Below the pieces are notes generated by a model, which was given only the letters and a program-made list of their open reading frames with translations, searched no databases and had not been told where the DNA came from. A program made the position numbers and the translations under genes. Of a stretch of DNA of 64,000 bases, positions 46,708 through 57,996 are shown piece by piece. How positions within the stretch are numbered: the stretch's first letter is position 1; each line of letters opens with the position of its first letter. Source of the stretch: Allantophomopsis cytisporea (taxonomy: Eukaryota; Ascomycota; Leotiomycetes; Phacidiales; Phacidiaceae); contig CP103023.1 of NCBI GenBank assembly GCA_024752435.1, positions 1,798,001 to 1,862,000 on the forward strand. The letters run 5' to 3'.

Positions 46708-47210
46708 ATTGTCTCTCCCCTTCTGTATGTTACAGAAGGGGTTTTATAATTCCGGAGACTTCGCAATTAAATACCTAATATAACCCGGTTTGATTCTGGC
46801 TTGGCTTTTTTGGCTTTTATCGTGGCGGTGAGTGGTAAAAATGTGTATGTCAGCTCTCAGTTGCTGTCGCACCAATAACTTATTTTACGAATCCAATAAG
46901 TTGGGGTATCCGGCCTCGGAGTTCCTATTGGCCTGGACCCTGCAGGTAGATCATTAAGGCACCAATAAAAGAGCTTCTTTTACAAGGCTGTCGCGTGCGA
47001 GTTTAACGCGTCAAATGTACTTCTGACTTCTGAGCCTTGCAGCTTGCAGCGGCTCGACCTTTCGTCGTCACAGCCTGATTGAGGTCCATCGACAAAGCAC
47101 GAATCCCTTGTGCAATTGGGGAGCAGAGGGGCGTCTCACCACCTGTACACATCAGATTTTATCTCTAGACTTCGCTATATCTGCATCGTCTCCAGCCTTC
47201 AACCCTCATC
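46708..47210. promoter_or_regulatory. Divergent OAC1/SWD2 promoter with four CCAAT boxes
   Basis: CCAAT at 46872-46876, 46893-46897 and 46962-46966, and its reverse ATTGG at 46927-46931, all within 95 bp. The fungal HAP complex binds CCAAT. An ACGCGT box is at 47006-47011. Use of the sites is inferred. Confidence 0.5.
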
Positions 47211-48459
47211 ATGGCCACTGCAGCAAAGCCATCCAACGGCCACAAGAGCCATCATGTTACGCCTGCGACAGCAAAGGTCTCTGACAGCATATCAACCTAC
47301 AGGCCAATGAAGGTAAGCACGTCCATTGCGGAAAATCACATTTTGGTATGATATCTAACATTACGATAGCTATTCAGACGTGATGACAGTGAGGAAGCTA
47401 AGGAGGCTGCCATAGTTTCTCTCGACTATGACGATACAGGTGATCTTCTAATGACCGCCGATCAGGATGATACAATCTGCCTGTACAATTTGAAGGAGGG
47501 AAAACACAATAAAAAACTGTATAGTAAGAAGTACGGTGTCAAGCATGCCAAATTTATGCACTCGTCTTCTAGCATTGTCTATGCAAGCACAAAGATCGAT
47601 AGTACGTTTGCGTCAGATTTTACTTACTTCCCACCATATATGTGACTTACTCACCGCTTTAGATGTCATCCGCTATCTGTCAACCCATGACAACAACTAT
47701 TTGCGCTACTTCAAGGGTCATGATGCCCCAGTCACCTGCATCGCCGTTCATCCGGGCGCGGATAATTTTCTCTCTTGCTCGGAGGATAACACGCTTCGAC
47801 TCTGGGACGCCAACTCATCGAACTGCTGCGCGAAGCTCTTTCTCCACAACCCATACCTCGCTACTTATGACGCTTCAGCGAATGTAATTGCCGTTGCATC
47901 TCCATCCTCCCAAACAATTCTGCTTTACGACAGCCGAAAGCTCGATGCTCAGCCATTCGCGAGTTTCGATACTGTCGAATACGCCGACACTGTCTCTCCT
48001 GGAAGTGTAAGCACCAAGTGGAATAAGCTGGAATTCTCTAACGACGGAAAGAACATTCTCTTGGGTACTACGGGACACGGCCACTACCTCATTGATGCTT
48101 TCACAGGACAGCTTCGCGCATATTTACAACGTGAGAGAGGTGGTACGAGACGTCTAGCAGCTGGCGAACAGAATACACACCCAGAGCTGAATCCAGGCCA
48201 AAACCCTCTTGCAGAATCCAGTGGTGACTGTGCTTTTACGCAAGACGGCAGATATGTACTCAGTGGTTCTGGACATGAGAACGTTCTCGTGTGGGATACG
48301 TTGGTAGCTCCCGACGCCACAAACAAGAAACTGAAACCAACCTACGAGCTTGAATTTAAGGGAAGCGCCGCAGTATTGGCTGTCAACCCGCGTTGGAATT
48401 TCTTTGCCACAGCTGACAAGGAGGTTGTATTCTGGACACCGGATGGCTATGGTGCTTGA
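47211..48459 (+). CDS. SWD2: COMPASS / CPF WD40 subunit Swd2
   Basis: Exons are 47211-47312, 47370-47601 and 47663-48459 (introns of 57 and 61 nt). The protein has 376 residues. Swd2 is a seven-bladed WD40 protein shared by the Set1/COMPASS H3K4 methyltransferase and, in yeast, the cleavage and polyadenylation factor. Motifs: AAIVSLDYDDTGDLLMTADQ, DDTICLYNLKEGKHNKKLYS, KYGVKHAKFMHSSSSIVYAS, then IRYLSTHDNNYLRYFKGHDA, FLSCSEDNTLRLWD, and DGRYVLSGSGHENVLVWDT. The phrase VIRYLSTHDNNYLRYFKGH is highly typical of Swd2. The N-terminal 30 residues are polar. The second intron falls between TKID and NVIRYL, which restores the frame exactly. Confidence 0.94.
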
Positions 48460-49465
48460 TAGGTAACACCCTCCTCGAGACTTTGGAGACTTTTTTTACA
48501 TCTGGAGTTTGGGAGGTATATAGCATGGTATGGAGTTATGCGGATCATTTGATACCCGACTTAAAATGGTTGCATTGGATCGTTCGGAAGGGTGTAGTCA
48601 TTTCCGCTTCTTATGGAAATCTAGGTTGGACAGTTGAGATAGTTCATGGATCTGTGTATATCCAGCCAGGTTTCAAGGAAACTTGATATAATCTCAAACA
48701 TGCAGAGTTTGTGCTTGCTAGTGAGTGTAATTTTGAGCTACCTACCAAAGATCAAGGAGTAAAGACCCTTGGGGTTATCTTTCATCACTGCAAACCACCG
48801 ACCACGTCTCAATTCTCTGGAAACGACCAGGCACCGACTTGGGACAATCATTATATTTACGTCCCTCTTATCCTAAGCTTCCACCTCAACTCGACCAACT
48901 CAACTGCTTCATAACTCATGGGATTTTTTATAGCGCTGCTGAGTTTGGGCAAGTCTTGATCATACTACAATTGCACTCACCGTCGTCGTTCTTCTTCGTC
49001 GTTCCAAACAACATCACTAGAGTTATGTTAGGTCTCCTGGTTGAGGAAGGTAGTATCCATAATCATGATATTTTATGATGGTGAATTCTTAGTCTGCTTA
49101 ACATCCTATCAGATGAAGAAGCAGAAAAATATACAGAGCAAAACTCAAGGTGATTGCATGAATTGCCCAAAAATACGTTAACAATCGATGATATTTAAAT
49201 CTATGTATTTTAAATGTTACTGCTGATCCTATTCTAAGTTTCTCGTCCTGCTTTTTGTTCAATATCATACCATCTACCTACAAGAGGCAAACTGTCTGAC
49301 ACGGGCTTGCACCTCGCGTTTATTATGTGTGACATTGCGACTGTGCTTACGTCTCAGTATGCGAATGATTGTAGGGAAGTTAAAATGTTTCATTGGCTGG
49401 CCCTCGCTAAAAAAATCTCTTCATATTTGCAAATTAGTGCCGAAATTCCATAACAAGCTCACAAA
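48460..49465. other. Intergenic, no gene seen
   Basis: SWD2 3' flank and upstream of tRNA-Thr. Short overlapping frames only. Confidence 0.6.
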
Positions 49466-49558
49466 GCCCTCGTAGCTCAATGGTAGAGCGCGTCACTAGT
49501 AGTTTACCTTCTTGGTGATGCAATGACGAGGTTGCCGGTTCGATTCCGTCCGAGGGCA
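49466..49558 (+). tRNA. tRNA-Thr (anticodon AGT) with a 21-nt intron
   Basis: The acceptor stem GCCCTCG/CGAGGGC is perfect. The D arm is GCTC-AATGGTA-GAGC. The anticodon stem is CGTCA/TGACG. The loop reads CTAGTA, then the intron 49502-49522, then A: this puts AGT at 34-36 and the intron after position 37, the usual eukaryotic place. The variable loop is AGGTT. The T arm is GCCGG-TTCGATT-CCGTC with one C-T mismatch at 50:64. The mature length of 72 plus a TTTT run just downstream (from 49563) suits Pol III. Isoacceptor Thr(IGU). Confidence 0.88.
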
Positions 49559-49786
49559 AAACTTTTATTTTGCAGATTTTGTCGTCAGCTTGTGTTAGCT
49601 TTTTGGTATTATAAACTATGGACTATCTGTCGAGGTTGCCGGAGATGTTTTCGTGTTGCCACATTTACTCAAAGAGCATCTGTAGCCGAACTGACACTTG
49701 GATACTCTCCCCCTTTTTCCACTGTCACTGTTGTTGAGCAACACACAACGAAAACCTTCAATATTCTTGAATTCAAAGAACCTTAT

Positions 49787-50756
49787 TTATACAGTACTCC
49801 AAGCCCTGTCAATGGGCAAACAGACTCCATTGATCATCTTCGCCTGATCAGAAGCGAGGAAGAGTATCGCATTTGCAACATCAAGTGGTGCAATCGGTGG
49901 AATTGGTGCTTCTGGAGGACCATCAAGATGAAGGTTCTGTACAGGCCTATTGTTGATTCGTAAACATGTATATATATCATCGAGATAGAAAGTGTGTCTT
50001 ACGCTTGAGTCATGTACCCAGCCATGTCCCAATGCTGCATTCCAAGAGAGCCAGTGATATTTGTTGCTACACCTCCTGGCGCAACGGCATTGCATCGAAT
50101 GCCTTCCTGGTGGAATCTCCAGGCGACCTGTTTTGTAGCGCCGAGCTGATTGTATTAGTCAGGAGGCTCTTCTTATCGAGGACCACTCAGAGAGTATGAG
50201 ACAAAGAAGATCTCAGCACTTACCAGACCGTGCTTGCTTGCTGTGTAAGCAATTCCTGCAACGGCACCACTTACACTAGCTCTACTGGCGACATTGACAA
50301 TTGCACCACCATTTACCCCCCGCATATGGGGAAGAACAGCGCGGATAAGCTTGATAGGTACGTTGAGGTTGATCGCCATAACGCGATCATACTCAGCATC
50401 AGTCAAAGTATCTACAGAGCCAAAGTTATCCATCACCCCAGCGATGTTGCAAAGAACATCCACCTTCGATCTGTAGGTTATCAGTATATATCACTCACTA
50501 AAGGCTTGTGGTCCTTTGCTCACCCCAATTTTGTGACCATCTCCGAGCATGCATCCGCGCATGCATTTTCCTTGGTCAAATCGGTCTTGTGGAAGTAGAA
50601 ATTGTCATTGTGCTGGGCATCCAATTTGGATTTGTCGAATTCAGAAACATCAACCCCGAAGACACGATACCCGTTAGAGAGAAACAATTGGGTTGTTGCA
50701 AGGCCAATGCCACTGGAGCAACCAGTGATGAGTGCTGTTTTAGGTGCGGAAGACAT
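49787..50756 (-). CDS. Short-chain dehydrogenase/reductase (classical SDR)
   Basis: Exons are 50756-50524, 50470-50224, 50145-50003 and 49946-49787 (introns of 53, 78 and 56 nt). The protein has 260 residues, the usual classical SDR length. Cofactor motif TGCSSGIG at 11-18. The Asp after beta-2 (VFGVDVSEF) suggests NAD(H). NIAG is at about 86-89. The active site is IVNVAS...YTASK (Ser ~140-143, Tyr153, Lys157). Then AVAPGGVATNI and the C-terminal FLASDQAKMINGVCLPIDRA. All catalytic residues are present. Substrate is unknown. It lies in tandem with an FAD monooxygenase gene 776 bp upstream on the same strand, which may hint at a shared pathway. Confidence 0.93.
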
Positions 50757-51532
50757 CTTAATAATGGTAAAGTAGAAGAGTAAATGGATATGTCAGTTTA
50801 TAGTTAAAGAATATATGAAAACAGATCTTCAGCAGACCTTGCAGTTTATGTATCAAGAGTCAAGGAGTACTTAACCTCGTGCCAAAGACATAATGTCGAG
50901 AAGACATACCTACGTAAACCTTCCACCCAACAAGAGCGGGGCATCAGGGACCACCCTTCCTCGTGGAGCACACGGGACAACCGTTTAGGCTCGATAATTA
51001 GCCACCATTGGCCCAAACTTCAGATCACAATGACCTATATTAGATCTCGGACAAATGTATAGCTACCCGGCCAGTAATAATACCAGGATAGACTGCGATA
51101 TTGTTCGAGGAGGCGAGATACTTGGATGTGGTTGAGGAGCGGTGATCTGCTCGCCTATCGTATTCGTTTTCAAAGTGTTTCGTGATGGGCATCTCACCAC
51201 GGTCCACGCGGACAAGGGGTATGCCGCGTAGTGACTGCGCACCAGCAAATCGTATTCGTATTCGATGAATGAGCATGATCTTGATACTAACGGTTTACCG
51301 CCTCTATTAAGTACATATGTATATTAGGTACATACGCCTTTGAATAGGGGACTTTTACAAATTAAATTGGATTTTTATAAAACGATAATTTGACACTAGG
51401 AGACGAATCCCTCTACCTTACCGTCTGGTCTGTCGAAAGGGTAAGCAGCTAATGTTCTTCATCCAACTTCATTTGTAAAGACCACAAACATCCATAATAG
51501 AAGGAGAAAGTGTCTAAATCCTTAATAACAAA
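50757..51532. other. Intergenic, SDR promoter / monooxygenase 3' flank
   Basis: No gene seen. Confidence 0.6.
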
Positions 51533-53010
51533 CTAAAATGGAGACTCGGCATACCCCTTCTGTGCTTCCTTATAAGCATCGTACCCATACAACCATGGCT
51601 GCACACGCGGACAAGTCCATCGACTTGGAAAGTCGCCTTCTAATTCTTTTCCAAGCATACTCAACATCAACTTGTCTCTAGCCTCCTGCTTTTCCCCATC
51701 AGGCATATGAAAGTCCTCTCTCTGCTTGAACGTTTCTTGAGCAATCAACTCTCCTCTCTCCTTTCTCAGCTTTTGATATAACTCAGCAAATTTCGGTAGC
51801 TGTTGTTCGCGAGTTGAATATTTGACATGGGCCAAGAGTGAACCAAATACAGCACCATCTTCAAGAGACGAATTGGCACCCTGAGCAAGGTATGGTAGCA
51901 TAGGATGACAACAGTCACCCGCCATTACAAAGGTTCCTTCCGGATTCGCCCATTCTGGCAAAGTGTCGAGCCACATAAGCTTCCACTTCGCAACGCTCTT
52001 GACTTGGTTCAAGAACTTTCTCAACACAGGATCCCAGCCGTCGAATAATGCCTTCATCTCCTCCAAGTCGCCGTTCGTCTTGCTGACTCCCTCAGGCAAA
52101 TCGTCGGGACATAGGAGCACGATATTGAAGATGGTGCCGGCGCGCATGGTATAAGCAACGACGTGCGTGTTTGGACCGGCCCAGAAATTAACAGTCTCCT
52201 TCTTTACCCAATCCCGCAATTCCTCAGCATCCTCGCCATGCAAGTCCTTCACGTCGATAACTATACGATATGCCAAGTCACCTGTCAAGATGGCCTTCTT
52301 ATCATAACCTAAGAAGGCATTTCTGGTGGTAGACCACAAACCGTCGGCGCACATTATCACATCGCCTTTCACTTTCTCAGACTCGTTTACCACGACGTGT
52401 ACTTTGCCTTCTGCATCCTTCGTCAGGTCCAGCCCGGTGACTTTTGCATTCAGTCTAAAGACAACTCCCAACTCCTTCGCACGTGCAGCTAGCGCACGCT
52501 GGAGATCGACTCTGTGCATTCCCCAGAATGGAGCATGATAGCTAGCATCGATTTTCTTTTGGAAGTTCGGTTCATGGGCAAGGAGTTTGGTGCCGTCAAA
52601 TCGACGCACAGAGAGGGTATTTGGAAAGGTAGCTTTCCCAACCAATTCATCGTAGATGCCCCATTTCTTAAAAAGATTGGTTGCATTTGGAGTGAGTTGA
52701 AGCCCTGCCTGTAAAACAATTAGAATTATTCAAGAATGAATTGCAACCCAACTCCAAATATCATCCAAGTATCAGGACTGTGATGAAAGATTTAGGGGAA
52801 TTTTATACTTACGCCGATCTCTGCAAGTTCCTTTACAGATTCCAAAATCGTGACTTGATGATTCGGGTTTGCGACCTTTGTAGCAACAGCCGCACCTAAG
52901 CCAGCCAATCCAGCTCCGACAACAATGAGATGTAACGAATCCCCACTATCCGTGCCGTTCATTTCGACGATATCACCAAAACCGAGCCAAGATCGAATTT
53001 GCTTAAACAT
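51533..53010 (-). CDS. FAD-dependent monooxygenase, salicylate hydroxylase-like
   Basis: Exons are 53010-52813 and 52708-51533 (104-nt intron). The protein has 457 residues, usual for group A aromatic hydroxylases (PHBH fold). Rossmann motif IVVGAGLAGLGAA at about 30-41 (GxGxxG). DG motif MCADGLWSTTR at about 188-189. GD motif FVMAGDCCHPMLPYLAQGAN at about 330-331, followed by SSLEDGAVFG. The join EIG-AGLQLTPNATNLFKKW restores the conserved G-A-G-x-Q segment. Such enzymes use NAD(P)H and O2 to hydroxylate phenolic acids; salicylate hydroxylase is the closest general type, but the substrate cannot be told from sequence. No signal peptide; cytosolic is likely. Tandem with an SDR. Confidence 0.9.
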
Positions 53011-53670
53011 AGTAATCGCAGTAATGGTAGAGGATGATCAGATACACGAGCGCACAGTATTTATAACGACGAGGTTGTATGGAAGAGGCACGGCGGGGAG
53101 AATCCTGGATAAGATGTACTATTAACTACCGCGTATGTATTCATGTCGTCCACCACAAATTCTGTACCACCACGGAGAATCGGACCCATAATGACTGACA
53201 AGACGCCAAAAAAGCCAAAAGTCGGGGTAGGATGCTGCGAATGTTGGGGTATTGTAGGGCGTGGAGGGGTAGAACGTGTCAGGCGGCATGTAAGCAAGGC
53301 AAGATATCACGGCCCTTATCACGCAGTACGCAGTACTACGCAACAATGTCGCTAACAGCCCGGCAATCTGCAACGGGAAGACTTAGAGGCATGAGCGTGG
53401 CATATTTGAGGAAGGTTGATGGTGATATTGTCGGCAAAGTAATTGGCAGCTTCGGACTCTCGGACTCTGCTGTATGGAAGGAGAATCGGTATTTTGATTC
53501 TCCGCCGAACCCAAGTTATGGTACCTTATGCTAAAACTCCTGCAAATGCTAATGGCAACTGTTTGTTTACTTCCTTCAACCCCATGAAATGCAATTATTC
53601 CCCCCAAGATGACTTGTATCTAGCGACTCATTCCTTGACTCCAAATCCTGATCTGCCCGCCTTTAATATC
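53011..53670. other. Intergenic, no gene seen
   Basis: Promoter of the monooxygenase and 3' flank of RPC53. Small frames only. A short direct repeat ACGCAGT (about 53321-53333) is present. Confidence 0.55.
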
Positions 53671-55646
53671 CTACAGCATTTTCCCCCAATCTGGCGTGGC
53701 AACAAATTTCCCTTTGATACTACCCAATCCACTTCCACTCCCCACAATCTTTCCATTCATTTCCTCGCTCAATTCATCCTCCAGACCATCTATAATCATA
53801 GTCGTAGTCAAAAATTCCACGTCGGCACCTCTACTTAACTCTAGACTTGTACCTCCCCAGCTCAGTTCGACCTTTCCAGACTCACGAACAATAAGCTTAC
53901 CAATAAAGCCAGCTTCTGCGATGAGCTCACCAGGAACCACAAATTCATGGTCGTCATGCTCAGTCTTGACGACTGGATCTGCAGTCTTTGTGAGGTCGGT
54001 CGGTGTACCTTTTGCGCCATCTCGCTCTGTGACTCCTGATGTACCTGACATCTCAATATCTCCATTTTCTTCCTTCTTGACGGGGTTATAGAGTGGAGGA
54101 AGGATAGGTGGGAACTGGAAAAGATACATTCGTCCTTCCTTGTCCTTGACTTGAGCATCTTCCATGGCTGCATCGCCCTCTCCATCAGCTTCAGTAGCCA
54201 GAGTGGTTTGAAGACCACCCAACTCTTCAGCTAGAATCTGTACATCCTCTTTGTGGCGCTCCCATTCCGCACGGTCCTCTTCAGTTTGGAGTACTGGCTT
54301 CTTCTCCTTCATGCTTGACTTCCTTCTCGGCTTCGGTTTCTGTGGGGTAGGTGGTTCTTGTTTCTTCAGAGGTAGTTCAGACTCGTCTGCAACAGAGGCG
54401 TCAGCCATAGGCAAATCGCTTGAATCTCTATCTTCGAGTCCTGGCTCTGCCTTGATCTGAACCTCATCATCACCACCAGATCCAGATGATACATCAACAG
54501 GATCATCCTGAGGAACGAACATTCCCCCATCATCTTCTTCATTTGCTGCCTCTTCCACATCTGGCTCCTTGGCTGCCTCTTCCGTAGCAGGATTCTTGGT
54601 ATCAAGATCGCCACTGGAGGCCTCCGTATTAACAATAGTGACGCGTTCCTTGTGTTCCTCTCGCGCAAGCCTTACTGGTCTGAGACCGCCCTTATTCTTG
54701 TCTTTGCCAGCTCCTGCTCGTCCCTTGCCCTTGCTTGAAATTGCTGGTTCATCATCGTCTGAAACAAGGTTTATATGCTCGATATCGACTCTGGGTGCTG
54801 AGTATCCTGTCTCGTCTTCATCCGGGTAGATGGGTTCTGGTATTTCCTCTTTGATTCGAATGCCTGTAAGGGGGTCGTAACCACCGCCTCTGGCGCCGCC
54901 GAAGGTCGCACCTGAACCACCTCCACCTCCACCTCCACCACTGCCACCGCCGCCGCCTTCACGCTTGACACCTCCAAATGTAGCACCCGATGCTGCTCCA
55001 GGTCCGGAAGATTGTCGTGTAAAACTGCTTGGTGCGAACATACCGGGCTTTCTGTCTATGTAATGTTAGCTGCGTGACTTAGTAAATCCGCAGAATATTT
55101 ACCTGGCGCAGCTGGAGCTTCTGCAAAGGGTCCACTGGCTTTGATGGCATTTCTAGTCAAGCCACCTCTTCCCATAGCATCTCCTCGGCCCCTTGCACCC
55201 CTTCCTCTTCCTCGTCCACGACCTCTTCCCTCAGCTCTAGCAGCATCCTTATTTCTTTGGATCTGCTTCTGTCGTTCCTCCTCTTCCGCCTTCGCACGTT
55301 CTTCCTGATCTCTTCGTCGATTCTTTGGCTTGAATTTGGAAGCTCCTGCGGCAGGCTTAGCAGCTGGCGCAGAGGATGTGCTGTTGGAACGAGAAATAGA
55401 AGCAAGACGCTGCACTGGTACGCGAGCTGGAGTTGAAGCTGGAGTTTCTGTAGGGGCATCTGGTGGTGAACTATTCGGCGATGGCTGTGCGAAATCCTGG
55501 ACAATTTCGAAGTTCTCTGGAGTCGAATCGGCAGTGACAGCCGGACCGTCTGCAGCTGGCGTCGATGAGTCTGATGTGACGGCGCGACCTCTTCCACGCG
55601 CTCCTCCTCGCGGCGCACGCCCTCTTGGCGCTGCTTTCGGTGGCAT
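53671..55646 (-). CDS. RPC53: RNA polymerase III subunit RPC4/Rpc53
   Basis: Exons are 55646-55103 and 55055-53671 (47-nt intron). The protein has 642 residues. Rpc53 (with Rpc37) acts in Pol III initiation, termination and reinitiation. The N-terminal half is disordered and rich in Arg-Gly (RGRGRGRGRG, GGARGRGRA) and Ala/Pro. After the splice comes DRKPGMFAPSSFTRQSSGPG, then a Gly-rich and an acidic region. The RPC4 domain is at the C-terminus: GRMYLFQFPPILPPLYN, VPGELIAEAGFIGKLIVRES, GKVELSWGGTSLELSRGADV, EFLTTTMIIDG, and GSIKGKFVATPDWGKML. The acceptor TAG at 55058-55056 is chosen because the alternative CAG four bases on breaks the frame. Divergent from the 2EXR gene. Confidence 0.9.
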
Positions 55647-56133
55647 TATCTTGAATGATATACACCTCTATATGCTACCTAGATGAGTCGTCGTAATAAT
55701 TGTGCATGGCTAGATTGGAAGCTGTTTTGTCGCGAACTCGGTGGGGGACGATCGCGCTCACAAAAATATTGAAGAATTTGCACGTGACATTCAAAAACGA
55801 TCCCCGAAATAGCATGGATTTCGCACGATAAGGCTTCTTATCGTTAACCCCGGATTATCGATAGCGACGTCAGTGGATCATTTTTAGACACATTGACTCA
55901 AGAGCACCCGAGTATCGATCAGCCCATTTGAATAATACCACCAAATTACCATGCCATAAGATTAAGTTATCGTTGTCCCTATATCCTATATCGGCGTTGT
56001 TGCCAGTGATCCACCCGTGTTACCCGTTTGTCCGACCAGCTCCGAATCCTCTTCCGAAACACTTTATAAATTGAAGAGCTCACGATTGCCGAATTCTTTT
56101 GTGTTCGCCCCATTGGAACCTCAAACCAGAATT
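55647..56133. other. Divergent intergenic region RPC53 / 2EXR
   Basis: Promoters of two genes. No motif assigned. Confidence 0.5.
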
Positions 56134-56787
56134 ATGGTAGATCCGTTTATGGAAGATTCAATCGGAATGGATACCATTGCATATCATCATCGAATTGAGA
56201 AAAGAAAGATAGGATTTATGGATCTTCCTGGAGAGATTAGAAATAAGATTTATAGAATCCTCCTCGTCGTCCCCCCAGTTTACGAACGACGGAAACTTGG
56301 TTCAGACAAGCGAGTTTACCCCTTACCACTCCTTCTTCTCTGCCGGCAAATTCACTCTGAAGCCATTGACTTCCTTTACGGTGAGAACACCTTCATAGCA
56401 CACCCTACACTGCTCAACTCGATGCCTCGGCTCAGGCACTACTATGGAACTATACGAAGCACTTTTTACACCTCTCTCATAAAGCGCTATGATCTTCGTG
56501 TGCGGCTTGACTGTGACCCCCAGTTCACAGAGCAGCAAGCTTGTAGCGCTTTCGACACTTGTGAAAGATTGAATATAGTGCCCTGGCAAGCGCAATACGA
56601 GAGTTGCGATTTTCACGTCTTGAGATTGTTCGAGAATGTAAGGGGTGTCAAAGAAGCAACAGTCTCCGGGGGCACAAGTTCGTTCTTGGAATATGCCACT
56701 TGGTTGGAGAAGTCCATGATGGCGCCGGGAGGATGCGACGTTGAGAAGTTTGAGGAAGCAACAGATCCGAGGAGCCGAAAGCTGTAG
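56134..56787 (+). CDS. 2EXR domain-like small fungal protein
   Basis: A single exon of 217 residues from the ATG at 56134 (MVDPFMEDSIGMDTIAYHHR). The frame remains open upstream to 56017 without an ATG. The core IGFMDLPGEIRNKIYRILL, then PLPLLLLCRQIHSEAIDFLY and GENTFIAHPT, is the 2EXR/F-box-like pattern found in very large numbers in fungi. The LPxEIRNxIY motif resembles an F-box start, but SCF partners are not known. The C-terminal half is less conserved and contains Cys residues (CERLNIVPWQ, SCDFHVL). Function unknown. Divergent from RPC53. Confidence 0.78.
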   Translation: MVDPFMEDSIGMDTIAYHHRIEKRKIGFMDLPGEIRNKIYRILLVVPPVYERRKLGSDKRVYPLPLLLLCRQIHSEAIDFLYGENTFIAHPTLLNSMPRLRHYYGTIRSTFYTSLIKRYDLRVRLDCDPQFTEQQACSAFDTCERLNIVPWQAQYESCDFHVLRLFENVRGVKEATVSGGTSSFLEYATWLEKSMMAPGGCDVEKFEEATDPRSRKL

Positions 56788-57633
56788 GCAATTTGACGAT
56801 CTGTAGGAGGTAAGGTCTTCAAACCCTCTAGATTTATCTGCAGCTCACACTGTCATGACAGGCTGGAAGCCAATGAGTGCCGAAACTAAGATTCATATAT
56901 CCACTTTGTGAGTAGAGTTCACAATTGACCACATCGCATCGGCCGACAACACTCTTTCGGAGTGGCTGAGAAAAGGCACAAAACCTCGACAATGCGGGTG
57001 CTGGTGAGAACAATCACTATTTCAGGTCTTGATCAATGGTGTTCTCGTGCAACAAACACATTAAGAAAAGCTCCACTACGCGACCGACTCGCCTAGACAT
57101 GTTATATTCCCATGGCCTAAACCGCAACCTTCCAAAATAAACACAAAGAAAGTTAGAGCCTATACAGCAAAATAATCTGAATTGCGAGACCAACTCGGGT
57201 ACAATACAGGATAGAGACGATGCAAGATATCTGGTTTATTGGACTGAAATGAGGACCGAGTGGGCTGGAACGAACAGTCTGGACGAGGTAATGAAGGTTG
57301 ATACAAAAGTCTGTTTGGTGGTGAATGAAGATCGGTGTGAAAAATACGGTTTCCTTTGTCTTTTTCTGGATCTTTCGTTTATAGGCATATCCTCGGTATT
57401 ATGCTATCAAACTGTGCTCTATAGATTCGTTTTTGTTATTGGCTGATTTATGTAAACTGTATAATCAGTTGATGTATTTAATTTGATGTAGGCTTTATAT
57501 TGTTCAAATATTTGAACGCTTAAATCTTGCTACAAGCAAACCTCAAGTCGTCTTTTTATGTATTCATCCTACCTTCGATTCATGAGTGTGTGACTCTACG
57601 TATCACAACGGTAGTCCCACATGTTTTGGAGTG
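56788..57633. other. Intergenic, no gene seen
   Basis: AT-rich 3' flank of the 2EXR gene and upstream of the small Cys-rich gene. Confidence 0.55.
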
Positions 57634-57640
57634 TATATAA
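57634..57640 (+). promoter_or_regulatory. TATA box before small Cys-rich gene
   Basis: TATATAA, 105 bp before the ATG at 57739, followed by a CA-rich leader (ACATCAAACAAGTGAACAAC). This is a typical arrangement for inducible or strongly expressed fungal genes. Confidence 0.5.
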
Positions 57641-57738
57641 GTGAGGAAGTACTTCCTTTCCCTGCTAACAACCACTTTTTCCAAACTCTCTGTTGATCTA
57701 CAACATCAAACAAGTGAACAACATTCACCGCCCACAGC

Positions 57739-57996
57739 ATGTGTGTCGTGACGAGATACTTCTATAAATGCGGGCACAGTGCTGGAGAAGAGACTGGCGA
57801 CCTTTGCAATCAAGTATCTGGTAGCAACTGGAATAGGTGTCGGAATCTTAAGGTCATGAAGATCATTTTCGAAGGTTATTGCACCCGTTCTGCAGAACGT
57901 TGCTTGGATATGTGAGTATCGAGTCCACACTTACTCACAATAAAGCTTAGAGTAGTACTGATCTTGTGTTTCAGGTCTGGCAAGCGGGATACCTAG
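57739..57996 (+). CDS. Small Cys-rich protein, 64 residues
   Basis: Exons are 57739-57911 and 57975-57996 (63-nt intron, GTGAGT..TTTCAG). The protein begins MCVVTRYFYKCGHSAGEETG. It has six Cys (positions 2, 11, 23, 34, 48 and 55), with a CGH motif and a C-terminus DMSGKRDT. Reading through the intron would stop at once after DM. Short intracellular proteins starting MC..T..Y.CGH are common in filamentous ascomycetes and unnamed; zinc binding by the CGH and later Cys is plausible but inferred. There is no signal peptide, so it is not a classical secreted effector. It has its own TATA box and leader, which supports a real gene. It lies alone in a gene-poor stretch. Confidence 0.6.
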
